This document shows, piece by piece, positions 23,220 through 31,821 of a DNA stretch of 37,297 nt; the first letter of the stretch is position 1, and every line of letters starts with the position of its first letter. Position numbers and translations under genes: made by a program. This DNA is from Gammaproteobacteria bacterium (GTDB lineage: Bacteria; Pseudomonadota; Gammaproteobacteria; Burkholderiales; Burkholderiaceae_D), in assembly GCA_903970185.1 (NCBI GenBank), contig CAJCIC010000070.1:1-37297 (forward strand), in the 5' to 3' direction. The notes under the pieces are model-generated. The model was not told where the DNA came from, did not search any database, and saw nothing but the letters and a program-made list of their open reading frames with translations.

Positions 23220-24755
23220 GTGTTTTCGACGCTTTTTGGCAAGAAGAAGGATAAGCCCGCGCCAGCAGCCAAGGCGCCGCGACCCGCGACCCCAGGTCCT
23301 GCGCCGTCCGGTCAGGCCGCGCCTCCGGCTGCGCCTGCGCCTGCGCCAAACCAGGACTTGCGCACACCGACCAATCCGCCCAGCCAGCCCGGCTTGACTC
23401 AGCCGAGCATCCTGCGACAGACAACCACCTCGCCCAATGCGCGTGAACTGGCGCGGGCCACGGCCGAGAAGATCGACAAGATCGAGTCGGAGATGAGTCT
23501 CGATTTCACGCCGCGCCCGGCGCCGACCTCGCGCCCGCCCGCGGCGCCGCAAGCGCCGGTTGCGGCACCCGCGACGCGCACGCCGCCTGCCCCCGTGCCG
23601 CGCGACAGGCGGCGCGGCAAGCGTGCCGACGGCGGCTCGACGACGCTGCCCTCGCTTGGCCAGACGACGGACATCCTGCTTGGCGATTCGATTCTCGCCA
23701 ACGCCATGGAATTGACCGATTCGGCCTCGAGTCCGGCGATTGAGGAAGCCGCCATCCTGTATGCCAACGGCCAGCCGCTGCCGGCTGTGGCCGTGCTCTC
23801 CGATGCCGTCAAGGCGGAGCCTGGCGGCCACCCCAACACGCAGGCGTGGCTGATGCTCTTCGAGCTCTACCAGGTGCTTGGCAAGCGCCATGAGTTCGAA
23901 AACCTGGCGATTGATTACGCGATTCGTTTTGAGACTTCGTCGCCTGGCTGGTCGGAGTCCGCCGAAGTCGTGAATGCGCCTGTGGCAGCGCCGGTGTCCG
24001 CCACGCCGCTGCGGGCAGGCGTCGTCTTCAAGGGGCCGCTATCGACGGCGATCGTCACGCAGCTTGACCAGCTCAAGCGCCTGGCCCAGAAAAACCCGGT
24101 CCTGCATCTCGATTTCACCCAGGTGACCGAGGTTGAGGCCGCGGGCGCCGATCTGATCCTGCGGGTTTTCGCCGCCTTTCAGAAATCTAACCACGAAGTC
24201 ATCCTCGAGGGCGCCGAGCACTTCGCCGAACGCCTGATGGCGAGCGTTGAAGTCGGCAGGCGCGACCCCTCGAATGCGTCGTGGATGCTGCTGCTTGAGG
24301 TCTATCGCGTGCTTGGACGGCAGGCGGCATTCGAGGAGACCAGCATTGATTATTGCGTGACCTACGAGGTCTCGCCTCCCTCCTGGGAGCCCCCCTCGTC
24401 AAAATTCCGGCTGGGCAATACCGCCCCGGTCGCGGAGGTGGCGCTGGTGCCAGAAGCCGCGATCGCCGAGCTTCCGGCCGACACCATTTCGCTGTCGGGA
24501 GACCTTCTTGGCAAGGCCGAGGCCGATTTGCAGCGCCTCGGCAATTTCGCAGCCGAGCACCGCAAGGTGATCGTCGACTGCAGCAGGCTCAGGCGCGTTG
24601 ACTTCACCGCTGCCGGAGTCCTTCTGAACTGGGCGGTTGGCGCCCAGTCGAGCAACAAATCGATTGAATTCAGGGAAGTCAGCAATCTCGTTGCGGCGCT
24701 TTTTGCGGTCATGGGACTGCACGAAGTCGCGACCATCGAGCGCCGCAGGGTTTAG
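23220..24755 (+). CDS. Double-STAS-domain protein with duplicated 39-aa module
   Basis: A 511-residue protein starting at GTG 23220 (GAGGA 5 nt upstream). Residues 1-~150 are a Pro/Ala-rich, Lys-starting disordered region. Then the layout repeats: module A (206-244, AWLMLFELYQVLGKRHEFE) and STAS-like domain 1 (~266-345, LHLDFTQVTEVEAAGADLIL); module A' (351-389, SWMLLLEVYRVLGRQAAFEE) and STAS-like domain 2 (~421-507, VIVDCSRLRRVDFTAAGVLL). The A modules share LYxVLG/VYRVLG and a closing SxPxW, and resemble a single TPR-like helical pair. STAS domains normally act in partner-switching or as anti-anti-sigma factors through a phosphorylatable Ser; here the serine spots are Ala/Thr rich, so scaffolding is more likely. 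It sits between dksA and hslV, an arrangement common in betaproteobacteria. Function unknown. Confidence 0.85.
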   Translation: MFSTLFGKKKDKPAPAAKAPRPATPGPAPSGQAAPPAAPAPAPNQDLRTPTNPPSQPGLTQPSILRQTTTSPNARELARATAEKIDKIESEMSLDFTPRPAPTSRPPAAPQAPVAAPATRTPPAPVPRDRRRGKRADGGSTTLPSLGQTTDILLGDSILANAMELTDSASSPAIEEAAILYANGQPLPAVAVLSDAVKAEPGGHPNTQAWLMLFELYQVLGKRHEFENLAIDYAIRFETSSPGWSESAEVVNAPVAAPVSATPLRAGVVFKGPLSTAIVTQLDQLKRLAQKNPVLHLDFTQVTEVEAAGADLILRVFAAFQKSNHEVILEGAEHFAERLMASVEVGRRDPSNASWMLLLEVYRVLGRQAAFEETSIDYCVTYEVSPPSWEPPSSKFRLGNTAPVAEVALVPEAAIAELPADTISLSGDLLGKAEADLQRLGNFAAEHRKVIVDCSRLRRVDFTAAGVLLNWAVGAQSSNKSIEFREVSNLVAALFAVMGLHEVATIERRRV

Positions 24756-24767
24756 TCGCGCGCTGCG

Positions 24768-24795
24768 TTGAAAAACGCGAAACACGCCAGCATAT
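24768..24795 (+). promoter_or_regulatory. Sigma-32-like heat-shock promoter upstream of hslVU
   Basis: TTGAAA (24768-24773) and CAGCATAT (24788-24795) are separated by 14 nt and lie 55 nt upstream of the hslV ATG. They approximate the heat-shock promoter pattern TTGAAA-N13-14-CCCCATNT, with the -10 matching in CAT and the terminal T. The -35 element is also part of a small hairpin, GCGTT-GAAA-AACGC. HslVU is a known sigma-32 target in E. coli. Confidence 0.4.
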
Positions 24796-24849
24796 GGGTT
24801 GCTAAGGCAGGGTAAGGCACCTCGCCTTTCTACCTAAAGGCCTGTTTCA

Positions 24850-25386
24850 ATGGAACAATTTCACGGCACTACCATATTGTCGGCCCGTCGCGGCAACGCC
24901 GTTGCGCTGGGCGGCGACGGCCAGGTGACGCTTGGCAACGTCGTCGTCAAGGGCACGGCACGCAAAGTCCGGCGCCTTTTCCAGGACAAGATTCTGGCTG
25001 GCTTTGCAGGCGGAACGGCCGATGCCTTCACGCTATTTGACCGCTTTGAAGGAAAGCTCGAGAAGCATCAGGGCAATCTCTTGCGCTCGGCCGTCGAATT
25101 GGCCAAGGACTGGCGCTCGGACCGTGTCTTGCGGCGCCTCGAGGCCATGCTGCTCGTGGCCGATCGTGACTCGACCTTGATTATCACGGGCAATGGCGAC
25201 GTGCTCGAACCCGAAGCCGGCATCGGTGCGATTGGCTCTGGCGGCACGTTTGCCCAGTCGGCGGCGCGCGCCTTGATCGAGAACACCAGCCTTTCCCCTT
25301 TCGATGTGGTCAAAAAGTCGCTCGCGATTGCTGGCGACCTTTGCATCTATACGAACCAGTCCCACATCATCGAGACGCTCGGCTAG
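24850..25386 (+). CDS. hslV: ATP-dependent protease subunit HslV (ClpQ)
   Basis: A 178-residue proteasome-like peptidase. The N-terminus [15 protein letters not shown] contains a six-residue propeptide before Thr7, the nucleophile exposed by autocatalytic removal; [14 protein letters not shown] follows as in all HslV. The [13 protein letters not shown] and [13 protein letters not shown] segments near the end complete the fold. The propeptide is the form usual in betaproteobacteria, unlike the Met-Thr start of E. coli HslV. HslV forms two stacked hexamers capped by HslU and degrades unfolded or regulatory proteins. hslU follows 52 nt downstream. Confidence 0.97.
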   Translation: MEQFHGTTILSARRGNAVALGGDGQVTLGNVVVKGTARKVRRLFQDKILAGFAGGTADAFTLFDRFEGKLEKHQGNLLRSAVELAKDWRSDRVLRRLEAMLLVADRDSTLIITGNGDVLEPEAGIGAIGSGGTFAQSAARALIENTSLSPFDVVKKSLAIAGDLCIYTNQSHIIETLG

Positions 25387-25438
25387 GGCGACTCCAGGGC
25401 GCGCGCCGCGCGCGCTTCACCTTCCTGATTGGCTTTTC

Positions 25439-26767
25439 ATGACTCCCTCGCAAATCGTCCTCGAACTCGACAAGCACATCGTTGGTCAGCACAAGGCCAA
25501 GCGCGCCGTGGCGGTGGCCTTGCGCAACCGCTGGCGCAGGCAGCAGATCGAAGAGCCCCTGCGCCACGAGATCACGCCCAAGAACATTCTCATGATCGGC
25601 CCGACTGGCGTTGGCAAGACCGAAATTGCGCGCCGCCTGGCAAGACTTGCCGACGCGCCGTTCATCAAGGTCGAGGCGACCAAATTCACCGAGGTCGGCT
25701 ACGTCGGCCGTGATGTCGACACCATCATTCGCGACCTGGTCGAGACTGCAGTCAAGGAAATGCGCGAGACCGAGGCCAACAAGGTGCGCTCGCGCGCAAG
25801 CGATGCCGCCGAAGAGCGCGTGCTCGATGCACTCTTGCCGCCGCCGCGCGACATCGGCTTTACGGCGCGCCACGAGCCCGACGATGAAGGCAACAGCACG
25901 CGCCAGAAATTCCGCAAGAAACTGCGTGAGGGCGAACTCGACGACAAGGAAATCGAGATCGAATTGAGCCAGGCCGGCCCGAACATGGAGTTCATGGCGC
26001 CCCCGGGCATGGAAGAGATGACCGAGCAGCTGCGCTCGATGTTCCAGAACGCGGGCGGCAGCCGCAAGAAGGCGCGCAAGGTCAAGGTCAAGGAGGCGAT
26101 GCAGCTTCTGACCGACGAGGAAGCCGGAAAGCTCGTCAACGATGACGAACTGAAAATGCGCGCGGTAAGAAATGTCGAGGAAAACGGCATCGTCTTTCTC
26201 GACGAAATCGACAAGATCGCCTCAAGGCAGGAGTACGGTGGCGCCGACGTCTCGCGCCAGGGTGTGCAGCGTGACCTCCTGCCGCTGGTCGAAGGAACCA
26301 CGGTCACGACCAAATACGGCATGATCAAGACCGACCATATCCTGTTCATCGCCTCGGGCGCGTTTCATCTGGCCAAGCCCAGCGATCTGATCCCGGAATT
26401 GCAGGGGCGCTTTCCGATTCGCGTCGAACTCGACTCGCTCTCGGTTTCGGACTTCAAGCAAATCCTGACCAACACCGATGCGGCCTTGACCAAGCAGTAC
26501 CTGGCGCTTTTGAACACTGAAAACGTGCACCTCAAGTTCACCGACGAGGGCATCACGCGGCTTGCCGAAATTGCCTTCTCGGTCAACGAAAGGACCGAAA
26601 ATATCGGTGCCCGGCGTCTTTATACCGTGATGGAACGCCTGCTTGAGGAACTGTCCTTTGACGCCAGCACGCTGTCGGGCCAGGACGTCGAGATCGATGG
26701 CGCCTACGTCGACGAGCGCCTGGGCGAATTGTCCGAGAGCGAGGATCTCGCGCGCTACGTGCTCTAG
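25439..26767 (+). CDS. hslU: ATP-dependent protease ATPase subunit HslU (ClpY)
   Basis: A 442-residue AAA+ unfoldase. It begins [21 protein letters not shown], the conserved HslU start; the frame continues back to 25304 across the hslV end but that part is not conserved. Walker A is GPTGVGKT (54-61), the pore motif GYVGRD follows, the intermediate domain is ~110-245, Walker B is VFLDEIDKI, and arginine-finger and sensor-2 motifs ([15 protein letters not shown]) are near the C-terminus. The Leu C-terminus (ARYVL) fits insertion into HslV pockets. No strong ribosome binding site is seen, so coupling with hslV may matter. Its TAG stop shares CTAG with the stop of the convergent metal-receptor gene. 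Confidence 0.97.
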   Translation: MTPSQIVLELDKHIVGQHKAKRAVAVALRNRWRRQQIEEPLRHEITPKNILMIGPTGVGKTEIARRLARLADAPFIKVEATKFTEVGYVGRDVDTIIRDLVETAVKEMRETEANKVRSRASDAAEERVLDALLPPPRDIGFTARHEPDDEGNSTRQKFRKKLREGELDDKEIEIELSQAGPNMEFMAPPGMEEMTEQLRSMFQNAGGSRKKARKVKVKEAMQLLTDEEAGKLVNDDELKMRAVRNVEENGIVFLDEIDKIASRQEYGGADVSRQGVQRDLLPLVEGTTVTTKYGMIKTDHILFIASGAFHLAKPSDLIPELQGRFPIRVELDSLSVSDFKQILTNTDAALTKQYLALLNTENVHLKFTDEGITRLAEIAFSVNERTENIGARRLYTVMERLLEELSFDASTLSGQDVEIDGAYVDERLGELSESEDLARYVL

Positions 26768-27609
26768 CCGTGAAGGGTTTTTTCGAGCTCGGCCTTCAGC
26801 ACGTGCACGTAATCAAGGCCGGAAATGGCGCGACTGCCGTACCAGGACATCATCTCGCCATCGACGAGCAGCACCGGCTTGGCGGTGTCCGTGCTCAGCG
26901 CTTTCTGATCGGCGCTGCCAAACCGATAGGGCTCTGACGAGAGCAGGATGGCGCTTGCGCGCGCAGCAGCAGGCTTGATGTCGATTTCGGGATAGCGGCT
27001 CTTGCTGTCAAAGCCGATCTGCTCCATGCCGCCCTGAAGCAGCATGTCGGCGATGTAGGTGTCCTTCGACACGGTCATGTACGGGTCTTTCCAGATCAGG
27101 TAGAGCACGCCTCGGAGGGGCTCCGCGCGCGCCTTGCAGGCGTCAAGGCGCTGCGTCAGCGCAAGGCTCAGTTCGGCGGCCTTCTCGCGCGCGCCAAAAA
27201 GTTCGCCGAAAAGCGCATAAAGGGCGAGGTTGTCTTTCACCGTGAGCGGGTGTGTGACGACCACATGCGGCACGACCGAGCGCAAGGCCAAGGCCGTCTC
27301 GCGCGTGTTCTCGTCGACATTGACGATGACATGCGTCGGTGCCAGGCGCTTGATGCGCTCGATGTTGACGTTCTTCGTGCCGCCGACCTTGGGGACATTG
27401 CGAAGCACATGGCGCGGATGAATGCAAAATCCGGTGCGCCCCACCAGATGGCAGGCAAGGCCCAGGCTACACAGGAGCTCGGTCAGCGAGGGCACGAGAC
27501 TGATGATCCTGGGCGATGCGAAATCCTTCGGGTGGGTGACCCCCGCCCAGTCGGTCGCCTCAGTCGGCTGCGCGGGGCTTGCGGCCAACACCTGAAACAC
27601 CTCGGTCAT
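26764..27609 (-). CDS. Helical-backbone metal receptor / BtuF-like cobalamin-binding protein without signal peptide
   Basis: A 281-residue class III binding-fold protein (PF01497 type): [18 protein letters not shown] is the family's opening motif, followed by [31 protein letters not shown] and the long linking helix. No signal peptide is present from the ATG at 27609 ([15 protein letters not shown]), so a cytosolic role or a different start is possible; an upstream frame to 27717 does not give a signal either. The 5' 50 nt overlap the 3' end of the SDR gene. The ligand could be vitamin B12 or a siderophore-type complex; no TonB-dependent receptor or BtuCD is nearby. Last gene of the argS cluster. 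Confidence 0.82.
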   Translation of the reverse strand: MTEVFQVLAASPAQPTEATDWAGVTHPKDFASPRIISLVPSLTELLCSLGLACHLVGRTGFCIHPRHVLRNVPKVGGTKNVNIERIKRLAPTHVIVNVDENTRETALALRSVVPHVVVTHPLTVKDNLALYALFGELFGAREKAAELSLALTQRLDACKARAEPLRGVLYLIWKDPYMTVSKDTYIADMLLQGGMEQIGFDSKSRYPEIDIKPAAARASAILLSSEPYRFGSADQKALSTDTAKPVLLVDGEMMSWYGSRAISGLDYVHVLKAELEKTLHG

Positions 27610-28330
27610 AAAGTGCGTTGGGCAGAAGGCGCAGGAGTCTTGCGACCACGCCCATCTGCCACGGAATGACGGTATAGCTCTGGCCTTTGGCAATGGCGCG
27701 CACGGCCTTTGCCGCAAATGTCTCGACCGGCATGAGAAACGGCATGGGATAAGGATTTCTTGCGGTCATCGGGGTCCTGATGAAGCCAGGCGCGATGGTG
27801 ACGACGCGAATCGAGGTCTTTGCAAGCTCGATTCTCAAGCTTTCAGCGAGCGTGATCACGGCCGATTTCGAGGCGCAGTAAGCCCCCGAGCCTGGCAGGC
27901 CGCGGATGCCAGCGACGCTCGCAATGGCGACAAGGCGGCTCGCTTCGCGCGTTTTCATGGCCTCGATGAAGGGGGAAAAGGTCGCAGCAGTGGCGATCAC
28001 GTTGATCTCGAAGATGCGCGCGAGGGTGGCGAGATCGCCCGCACGGCCGATGTCGGTGCCAAACGAGATGCCGGCGTTGGCAATCACCACCTGCGGCACG
28101 CCCACCTCTTTCATGAACGCCGTCGCGGCATCGGCAAGTGCACCGGTGTTGGCGACGTCAAGCGCGCGTTGCCAGTGTGCGCCGTGATGGGGGGCGGGCA
28201 ACGCCTTGACGAGTGCCTCGAGCAGATCGCCGCGCCTCGCAATAAGGCCGACTTGCGCGCCTTGGCGGGCGTAGGCCAGAGCCAGCGCAGCGCCGATGCC
28301 AGACGAGCCGCCGGTGATGAAGACCTTCAC
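27560..28330 (-). CDS. Short-chain dehydrogenase/reductase
   Basis: A 256-residue classical SDR. The cofactor motif TGGSSGIG is at 6-13, NAG at 85-87, and the catalytic tetrad is Asn110, Ser138, Tyr151 and Lys155 (AYCASK). The Arg residues after the second strand (IARRG) favour NADP(H), which is inference. The start is GTG at 28330, 29 nt after the dsbA stop, and the ribosome binding site is weak. Its last 50 nt overlap the downstream receptor gene. Substrate unknown. This position between dsbA and a metal receptor recurs in betaproteobacteria. Confidence 0.92.
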   Translation of the reverse strand: MKVFITGGSSGIGAALALAYARQGAQVGLIARRGDLLEALVKALPAPHHGAHWQRALDVANTGALADAATAFMKEVGVPQVVIANAGISFGTDIGRAGDLATLARIFEINVIATAATFSPFIEAMKTREASRLVAIASVAGIRGLPGSGAYCASKSAVITLAESLRIELAKTSIRVVTIAPGFIRTPMTARNPYPMPFLMPVETFAAKAVRAIAKGQSYTVIPWQMGVVARLLRLLPNALYDRGVSGVGRKPRAAD

Positions 28331-28359
28331 GGGCGGCTATGCGGCGCGACGATGCCGCT

Positions 28360-29028
28360 TCACTTGACGGTGCGCCGTTCCTGCGCGATCAGATAGTCAA
28401 GCGTGGTGAGCGCCTTGGCGCTGCCCAGCACCTCGAATTTGCCGTCAACCGATAGCGTTGGCACGCTGCTGATGCCATAGGCCTGGGCCATGCTCGAGGC
28501 GCGGCGCGCATTGGCCTGGACCGAAAACGAATTGTAGACATCGAGATATTTCTTGCGATCGATGCCGTTTTGCGCAGCCCAGTCGGCCTGCGTCTCGCCG
28601 GTATCAAGACCGAGATGGGTCTGGTGGATGGCGGCGAACACTTTCGGGCGCCAGCTCCTGTCAAGGCCTAGCACCTGCAGCGTGTAGAAGAGGCGCTGCA
28701 GCGGCACCTGCTGGTCGTAGAACGCGATCGGCACGTAGTTCATCTCGACGTCCGGCGGCAGCTTCTTGACCCAGTTCTCAAGGATCGGTTCGAAATCGTT
28801 GCAATGCGGGCACCAGAAACCGAACCATTCGGTCACCTCGATCTTGCCGGGGTGATCGTTGGGCTGCGGCGCTGCAAGACGCGTGTAGTCGACGCTTTCC
28901 TGTGGCGCGGCCTGTGCGCGCGCGCTGCGGCCGGCAAGGGTCGCCACGGTCAGGAGGCTGCCGCCTGCGAGCGTGGCCAGGGCGCGGCGGCGGGAGGCGG
29001 ATGGCGACGGGCTGTGTTTGGATGTCAT
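28360..29028 (-). CDS. dsbA: Periplasmic thiol:disulfide oxidoreductase DsbA
   Basis: A 222-residue DsbA. The N-terminus has a long n-region with SRRRALATLAGG, a twin-arginine-like motif, and a hydrophobic core ending AARAQA around residue 40. The active site is CPHC (Cys73, Cys76) in WFGFWCPHCNDF, and the cis-Pro loop is SVPTLSVDG near 190. The CPHC dipeptide and the fold order indicate a strong disulfide oxidant. It should introduce disulfides into periplasmic proteins together with DsbB, which is not in this window. It follows the SPOR gene in the minus-strand cluster, with a hairpin in the 81-nt gap. Confidence 0.95.
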   Translation of the reverse strand: MTSKHSPSPSASRRRALATLAGGSLLTVATLAGRSARAQAAPQESVDYTRLAAPQPNDHPGKIEVTEWFGFWCPHCNDFEPILENWVKKLPPDVEMNYVPIAFYDQQVPLQRLFYTLQVLGLDRSWRPKVFAAIHQTHLGLDTGETQADWAAQNGIDRKKYLDVYNSFSVQANARRASSMAQAYGISSVPTLSVDGKFEVLGSAKALTTLDYLIAQERRTVK

Positions 29029-29079
29029 GAAGGTGGGGCCTTTGGGCTGAAATGAACCACATCGGTTAGGAGTGATCGA

Positions 29080-29102
29080 GCGCCGATTGGTTCGGTCGGC
29101 GC
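29080..29102 (-). terminator. Hairpin between the SPOR gene and dsbA
   Basis: GCGCCGA (29080-29086) and TCGGCGC (29096-29102) form a perfect 7-bp stem with a 9-nt loop in the gap between dsbA's start and the SPOR stop. There is no T-run, so it is more likely an mRNA-processing or stabilising element than a terminator. Confidence 0.3.
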
Positions 29103-29109
29103 GAAGCGG

Positions 29110-29694
29110 TTACTTTCCTGCAGGGACGACGGCGGCGTCGACGCCATTTTCGGCGAGTCGCTGGCGCACGCGGTTCAAGTCGTCGATGTGCGTATAGGGC
29201 CCAAGGCGGACACGAAAGACCTGGGCGCCATCTTTGTTAAGGGTCGAGACACTAGCTTCAAAACCAAGCAAGGCGAGCTTGGCCTTCATGTTGTCGGCGG
29301 CCTCACCTGAAGTGTAGGCGCCAGCCTGAAGCAGGGCCGGCTTGCCGTCCGCTGCAGTGGGCGCTGTCGCAGGGCCAGGGGACACGCTCGCAACCACCGC
29401 CGGCGTGGCTGGCACCGAGACGGTATTGGCAGGCGCCGTGTCGGGGGCGACATTGCCAAGCACCGGGGGCGTGCCTTCGTTTTGCGCGTCGTGGGAATAA
29501 AGCGACTTGTTCGGGTCGGGAAGTTTGCCGGCATCGGTGTCGATGCGCTCCGGGGCATGGGCGAGTTTGTTGACAAATGGCACCGGCGCCTTGGTGATGA
29601 CGAGGGCGACGACGACGGCGATCGCCAGGCCGACGACCAGGCCGACGATAAAGCCGATGATCGTGCCGCCTCTTTGGTGCTTCGCTTGCTGCAT
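29110..29694 (-). CDS. SPOR-domain membrane protein (FtsN-like)
   Basis: A 194-residue single-pass membrane protein: a short cytosolic start (MQQAKHQRGG), one transmembrane helix (~11-33, TIIGFIVGLVVGLAIAVVVA), a Pro/Ala-rich periplasmic linker and a C-terminal SPOR domain (~119-192, LLQAGAYTSGEAADNMKAKL ... FRVRLGPY). SPOR domains bind denuded glycan strands of septal peptidoglycan, so a role in division or cell-wall remodelling is likely. The start has GGAG 6 nt upstream. The gene begins 8 nt after the argS stop, so it is co-transcribed with argS, an arrangement common in betaproteobacteria. Confidence 0.93.
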   Translation of the reverse strand: MQQAKHQRGGTIIGFIVGLVVGLAIAVVVALVITKAPVPFVNKLAHAPERIDTDAGKLPDPNKSLYSHDAQNEGTPPVLGNVAPDTAPANTVSVPATPAVVASVSPGPATAPTAADGKPALLQAGAYTSGEAADNMKAKLALLGFEASVSTLNKDGAQVFRVRLGPYTHIDDLNRVRQRLAENGVDAAVVPAGK

Positions 29695-29702
29695 GCCTGC
29701 TC

Positions 29703-31403
29703 CTACATTTTTTCGGGGGCGCTTACCCCCAACAGCGCAAGACCGTTGCGCAACACCTGCCGCGTTGCGACAAGAAGCGCAAGGCGCGCATGGCGCAACG
29801 GCGCCTCGTCGACTAAGACCCGCTCCGAATTATATTGAGAATGCATGTCGGCAGCGCAGTCCTTCAGATAGAAGGCGATCTGGTGCGGTGCCATGTCTTT
29901 CGCCGCCTCCTTGAGCATCTGCGGAAATTCGGCGAGGCGGGTGAGCAGCTGCCTCGCCGCCGGGGCAACAAGCGGTGACAGATCGACGCTGCCAAGCCTG
30001 GTCAGGGCGATGTCCTCGGGAAAGCGTTCCTGCCATTGCGCAAGCACGGAAGAAATGCGCGCATGGGCATACTGCACGTAGTAGACCGGATTGTCCTCGG
30101 ACTGCGACAGGGCCAGATCGACGTCGAAAATGAATTCGGTCTCGGCCTTGCGGCTGGCGAGGAAGAAGCGCACGGCATCGCGCCCGACCCAGTCAACCAG
30201 ATCGCGCAGCGTGACGTAGCTGCCGGCGCGCTTGGAGATCTTGACCTCGACGCCCGCGCGCATCACCTTGACCATCTTGTGCAGGAGGTACTCGGGATAA
30301 TCTTTCGGCACGCCAAGCGCAAGCGCCTGCAGTCCGGCGCGCACGCGCACCATCGCACTTTGGTGGTCGTAGCCCTGGATGTTGATGGCATGGACAAAGC
30401 CGCGCTGCCATTTGTCGAGGTGATAGGCGACATCCGGCACGAAGTAGGTGAAGCCGCCGCCGCTTTTTTCCATGACGCGATCCTGGTCATCGCCAAATGA
30501 CGTCGTCTTGAACCACAGCGCACCGTCGGCCTCGTAGGTCAAGCCGCTTGCGATTAACGCCTTCACGGTGGCGTCGACCCGGCCATCGGTATAGAGCGAG
30601 GACTCGAGGAAATAACGATCGAACGAGACCCCGAAGGCCGCGAGGTCGAGGTCTTGCTCGTGCCTCAGGTAGGCCACGGCAAAATCGCGGATGTTGTCCA
30701 GATCGCTGCTGTTGCCCGAGGCCGTGAAGCTCCTGTCATCGGCGCTGACCGTGTCGCCGCGCATGAAACTCGCGGCAATGTCGGCGATATAGTCGCCGTT
30801 GTAGGCCTTGTCCGGCCAGTCGGGATGATCCGGTGTCAGGCCTTCGATGCGCGCCTTGACCGAGCGGGCAAGGGTATTGATCTGCTCGCCGGCATCGTTG
30901 TAGTAGAACTCGCGCGTAACGAGAAAGCCCTGAGAGGCGTAAAGCTGAGCGAGCGCATCGCCAAGCGCGGCCTGGCGCGCGTGGCCGACGTGCAGGGGGC
31001 CGGTCGGATTGGCCGAGACGAATTCGATCAACACCGGGGCCTGGGCGCCGTGCCCTGAATGGCCGAACCGAGGTCCTTGCGCGAGGATGTCCTTGACCAC
31101 CGCCTGGCGCGCGGCATCCGTGAGCGTCATGTTGATAAAGCCCGGACCCGCCACGTCGATGCTGGCGATCAGTTGCAAGAGGCTGGCATCGGCACGAAGG
31201 GCCTTGGCGATGGCCTCGGCCAATTCGCGCGGGTTGCGCTTTAAGGGCTTGGCAAGCTGCATCGCCAGGTTGCTTGCGATATCGCCATGGTCGCTCTTTT
31301 TGGGGCGCTCAAGCAGGACGGCAGGCGGGCTCAGGGCGCCAAGGAGCGGCGCGATGGCCCGTGTCAAGGCATCGTGGAGTTGCTGTTGTTGATCCGAAAG
31401 CAT
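29703..31403 (-). CDS. argS: Arginyl-tRNA synthetase
   Basis: A 566-residue class I synthetase from the ATG at 31403. The N-terminal additional domain (~1-110) recognises the tRNA D-loop; the HIGH-type motif is HVGH (138-141) in [13 protein letters not shown]; the KMSKS-type motif appears as KISKR in [10 protein letters not shown]; and the C-terminal DALR anticodon-binding domain ends the protein ([23 protein letters not shown]). It charges tRNA-Arg. The frame extends to 31640 but the added part is unconserved. No Shine-Dalgarno is visible; instead a hairpin plus T5 lies immediately before the ATG. First gene of the five-gene cluster. Confidence 0.97.
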   Translation of the reverse strand: MLSDQQQQLHDALTRAIAPLLGALSPPAVLLERPKKSDHGDIASNLAMQLAKPLKRNPRELAEAIAKALRADASLLQLIASIDVAGPGFINMTLTDAARQAVVKDILAQGPRFGHSGHGAQAPVLIEFVSANPTGPLHVGHARQAALGDALAQLYASQGFLVTREFYYNDAGEQINTLARSVKARIEGLTPDHPDWPDKAYNGDYIADIAASFMRGDTVSADDRSFTASGNSSDLDNIRDFAVAYLRHEQDLDLAAFGVSFDRYFLESSLYTDGRVDATVKALIASGLTYEADGALWFKTTSFGDDQDRVMEKSGGGFTYFVPDVAYHLDKWQRGFVHAINIQGYDHQSAMVRVRAGLQALALGVPKDYPEYLLHKMVKVMRAGVEVKISKRAGSYVTLRDLVDWVGRDAVRFFLASRKAETEFIFDVDLALSQSEDNPVYYVQYAHARISSVLAQWQERFPEDIALTRLGSVDLSPLVAPAARQLLTRLAEFPQMLKEAAKDMAPHQIAFYLKDCAADMHSQYNSERVLVDEAPLRHARLALLVATRQVLRNGLALLGVSAPEKM

Positions 31404-31404
31404 G

Positions 31405-31426
31405 AAAAACCACGCGCAAGCGCGTG
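31405..31426 (-). terminator. Terminator-like hairpin and T5 abutting the argS start codon
   Basis: On the minus strand CACGCG (31426-31421), loop CTTG, CGCGTG (31416-31411), then GTTTTTC and the argS ATG at 31403. G(CUUG)C is a known stable tetraloop. The 6-bp G/C-rich stem with a T5 tract resembles an intrinsic terminator or an RBS-region structure, and it replaces a recognisable Shine-Dalgarno sequence. Confidence 0.4.
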
Positions 31427-31586
31427 CTACGGGGGCGCAATTGCGCGATGAATTGCCATTATCCCATGCGCGTGGCGGGCAAACAGCGCGGGGGCGGGCG
31501 TTCGCGCCTGGGGCTGGGCCGGCGTAGCGCGCCGAACTTGGCGGGTTGCGGCCGGTCGAACCTCCCCCCATTCTCCGAGAACTGAC

Positions 31587-31817
31587 ATGGACGAGCCGAT
31601 TCTTTCCGAAATCGAACACCTGCTTGAAGAAGAGCGACAACTGCGCGATGCAAAAAGCGACAAACCCGTCGATGCGGCGCGCCTATCCGCGCTTGAGGTT
31701 CGTCTTGATCAGTGCTGGGACCTGTTGCGCCAGCGCCGTGCCAAGCGTGAATTCGGGGCCAGTGAGGACGATGCGAAGTTGCGTCCTGCCGCGGTCGTCG
31801 AACGATACGAAAATTAG
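31587..31817 (+). CDS. DUF2630 family protein, 76 aa
   Basis: A 76-residue acidic-basic helical protein: [19 protein letters not shown], then [22 protein letters not shown] and a VVERYEN end. The [13 protein letters not shown] core is the DUF2630 signature. I associate this family mainly with actinobacteria, so its presence here may reflect transfer, though the wider distribution was not checked. It is divergent from argS, and its stop is 4 nt from the convergent xerC stop. No function is known to me; the sequence suggests one or two long helices and a cytosolic location. Confidence 0.85.
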   Translation: MDEPILSEIEHLLEEERQLRDAKSDKPVDAARLSALEVRLDQCWDLLRQRRAKREFGASEDDAKLRPAAVVERYEN

Positions 31818-31821
31818 CCGT

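Noticed and set aside
25397-25416. GC alternation (GCGCGCG runs) between hslV and hslU as a terminator
   Set aside because: It can fold, but there is no T-run and it separates two genes that must be co-expressed.
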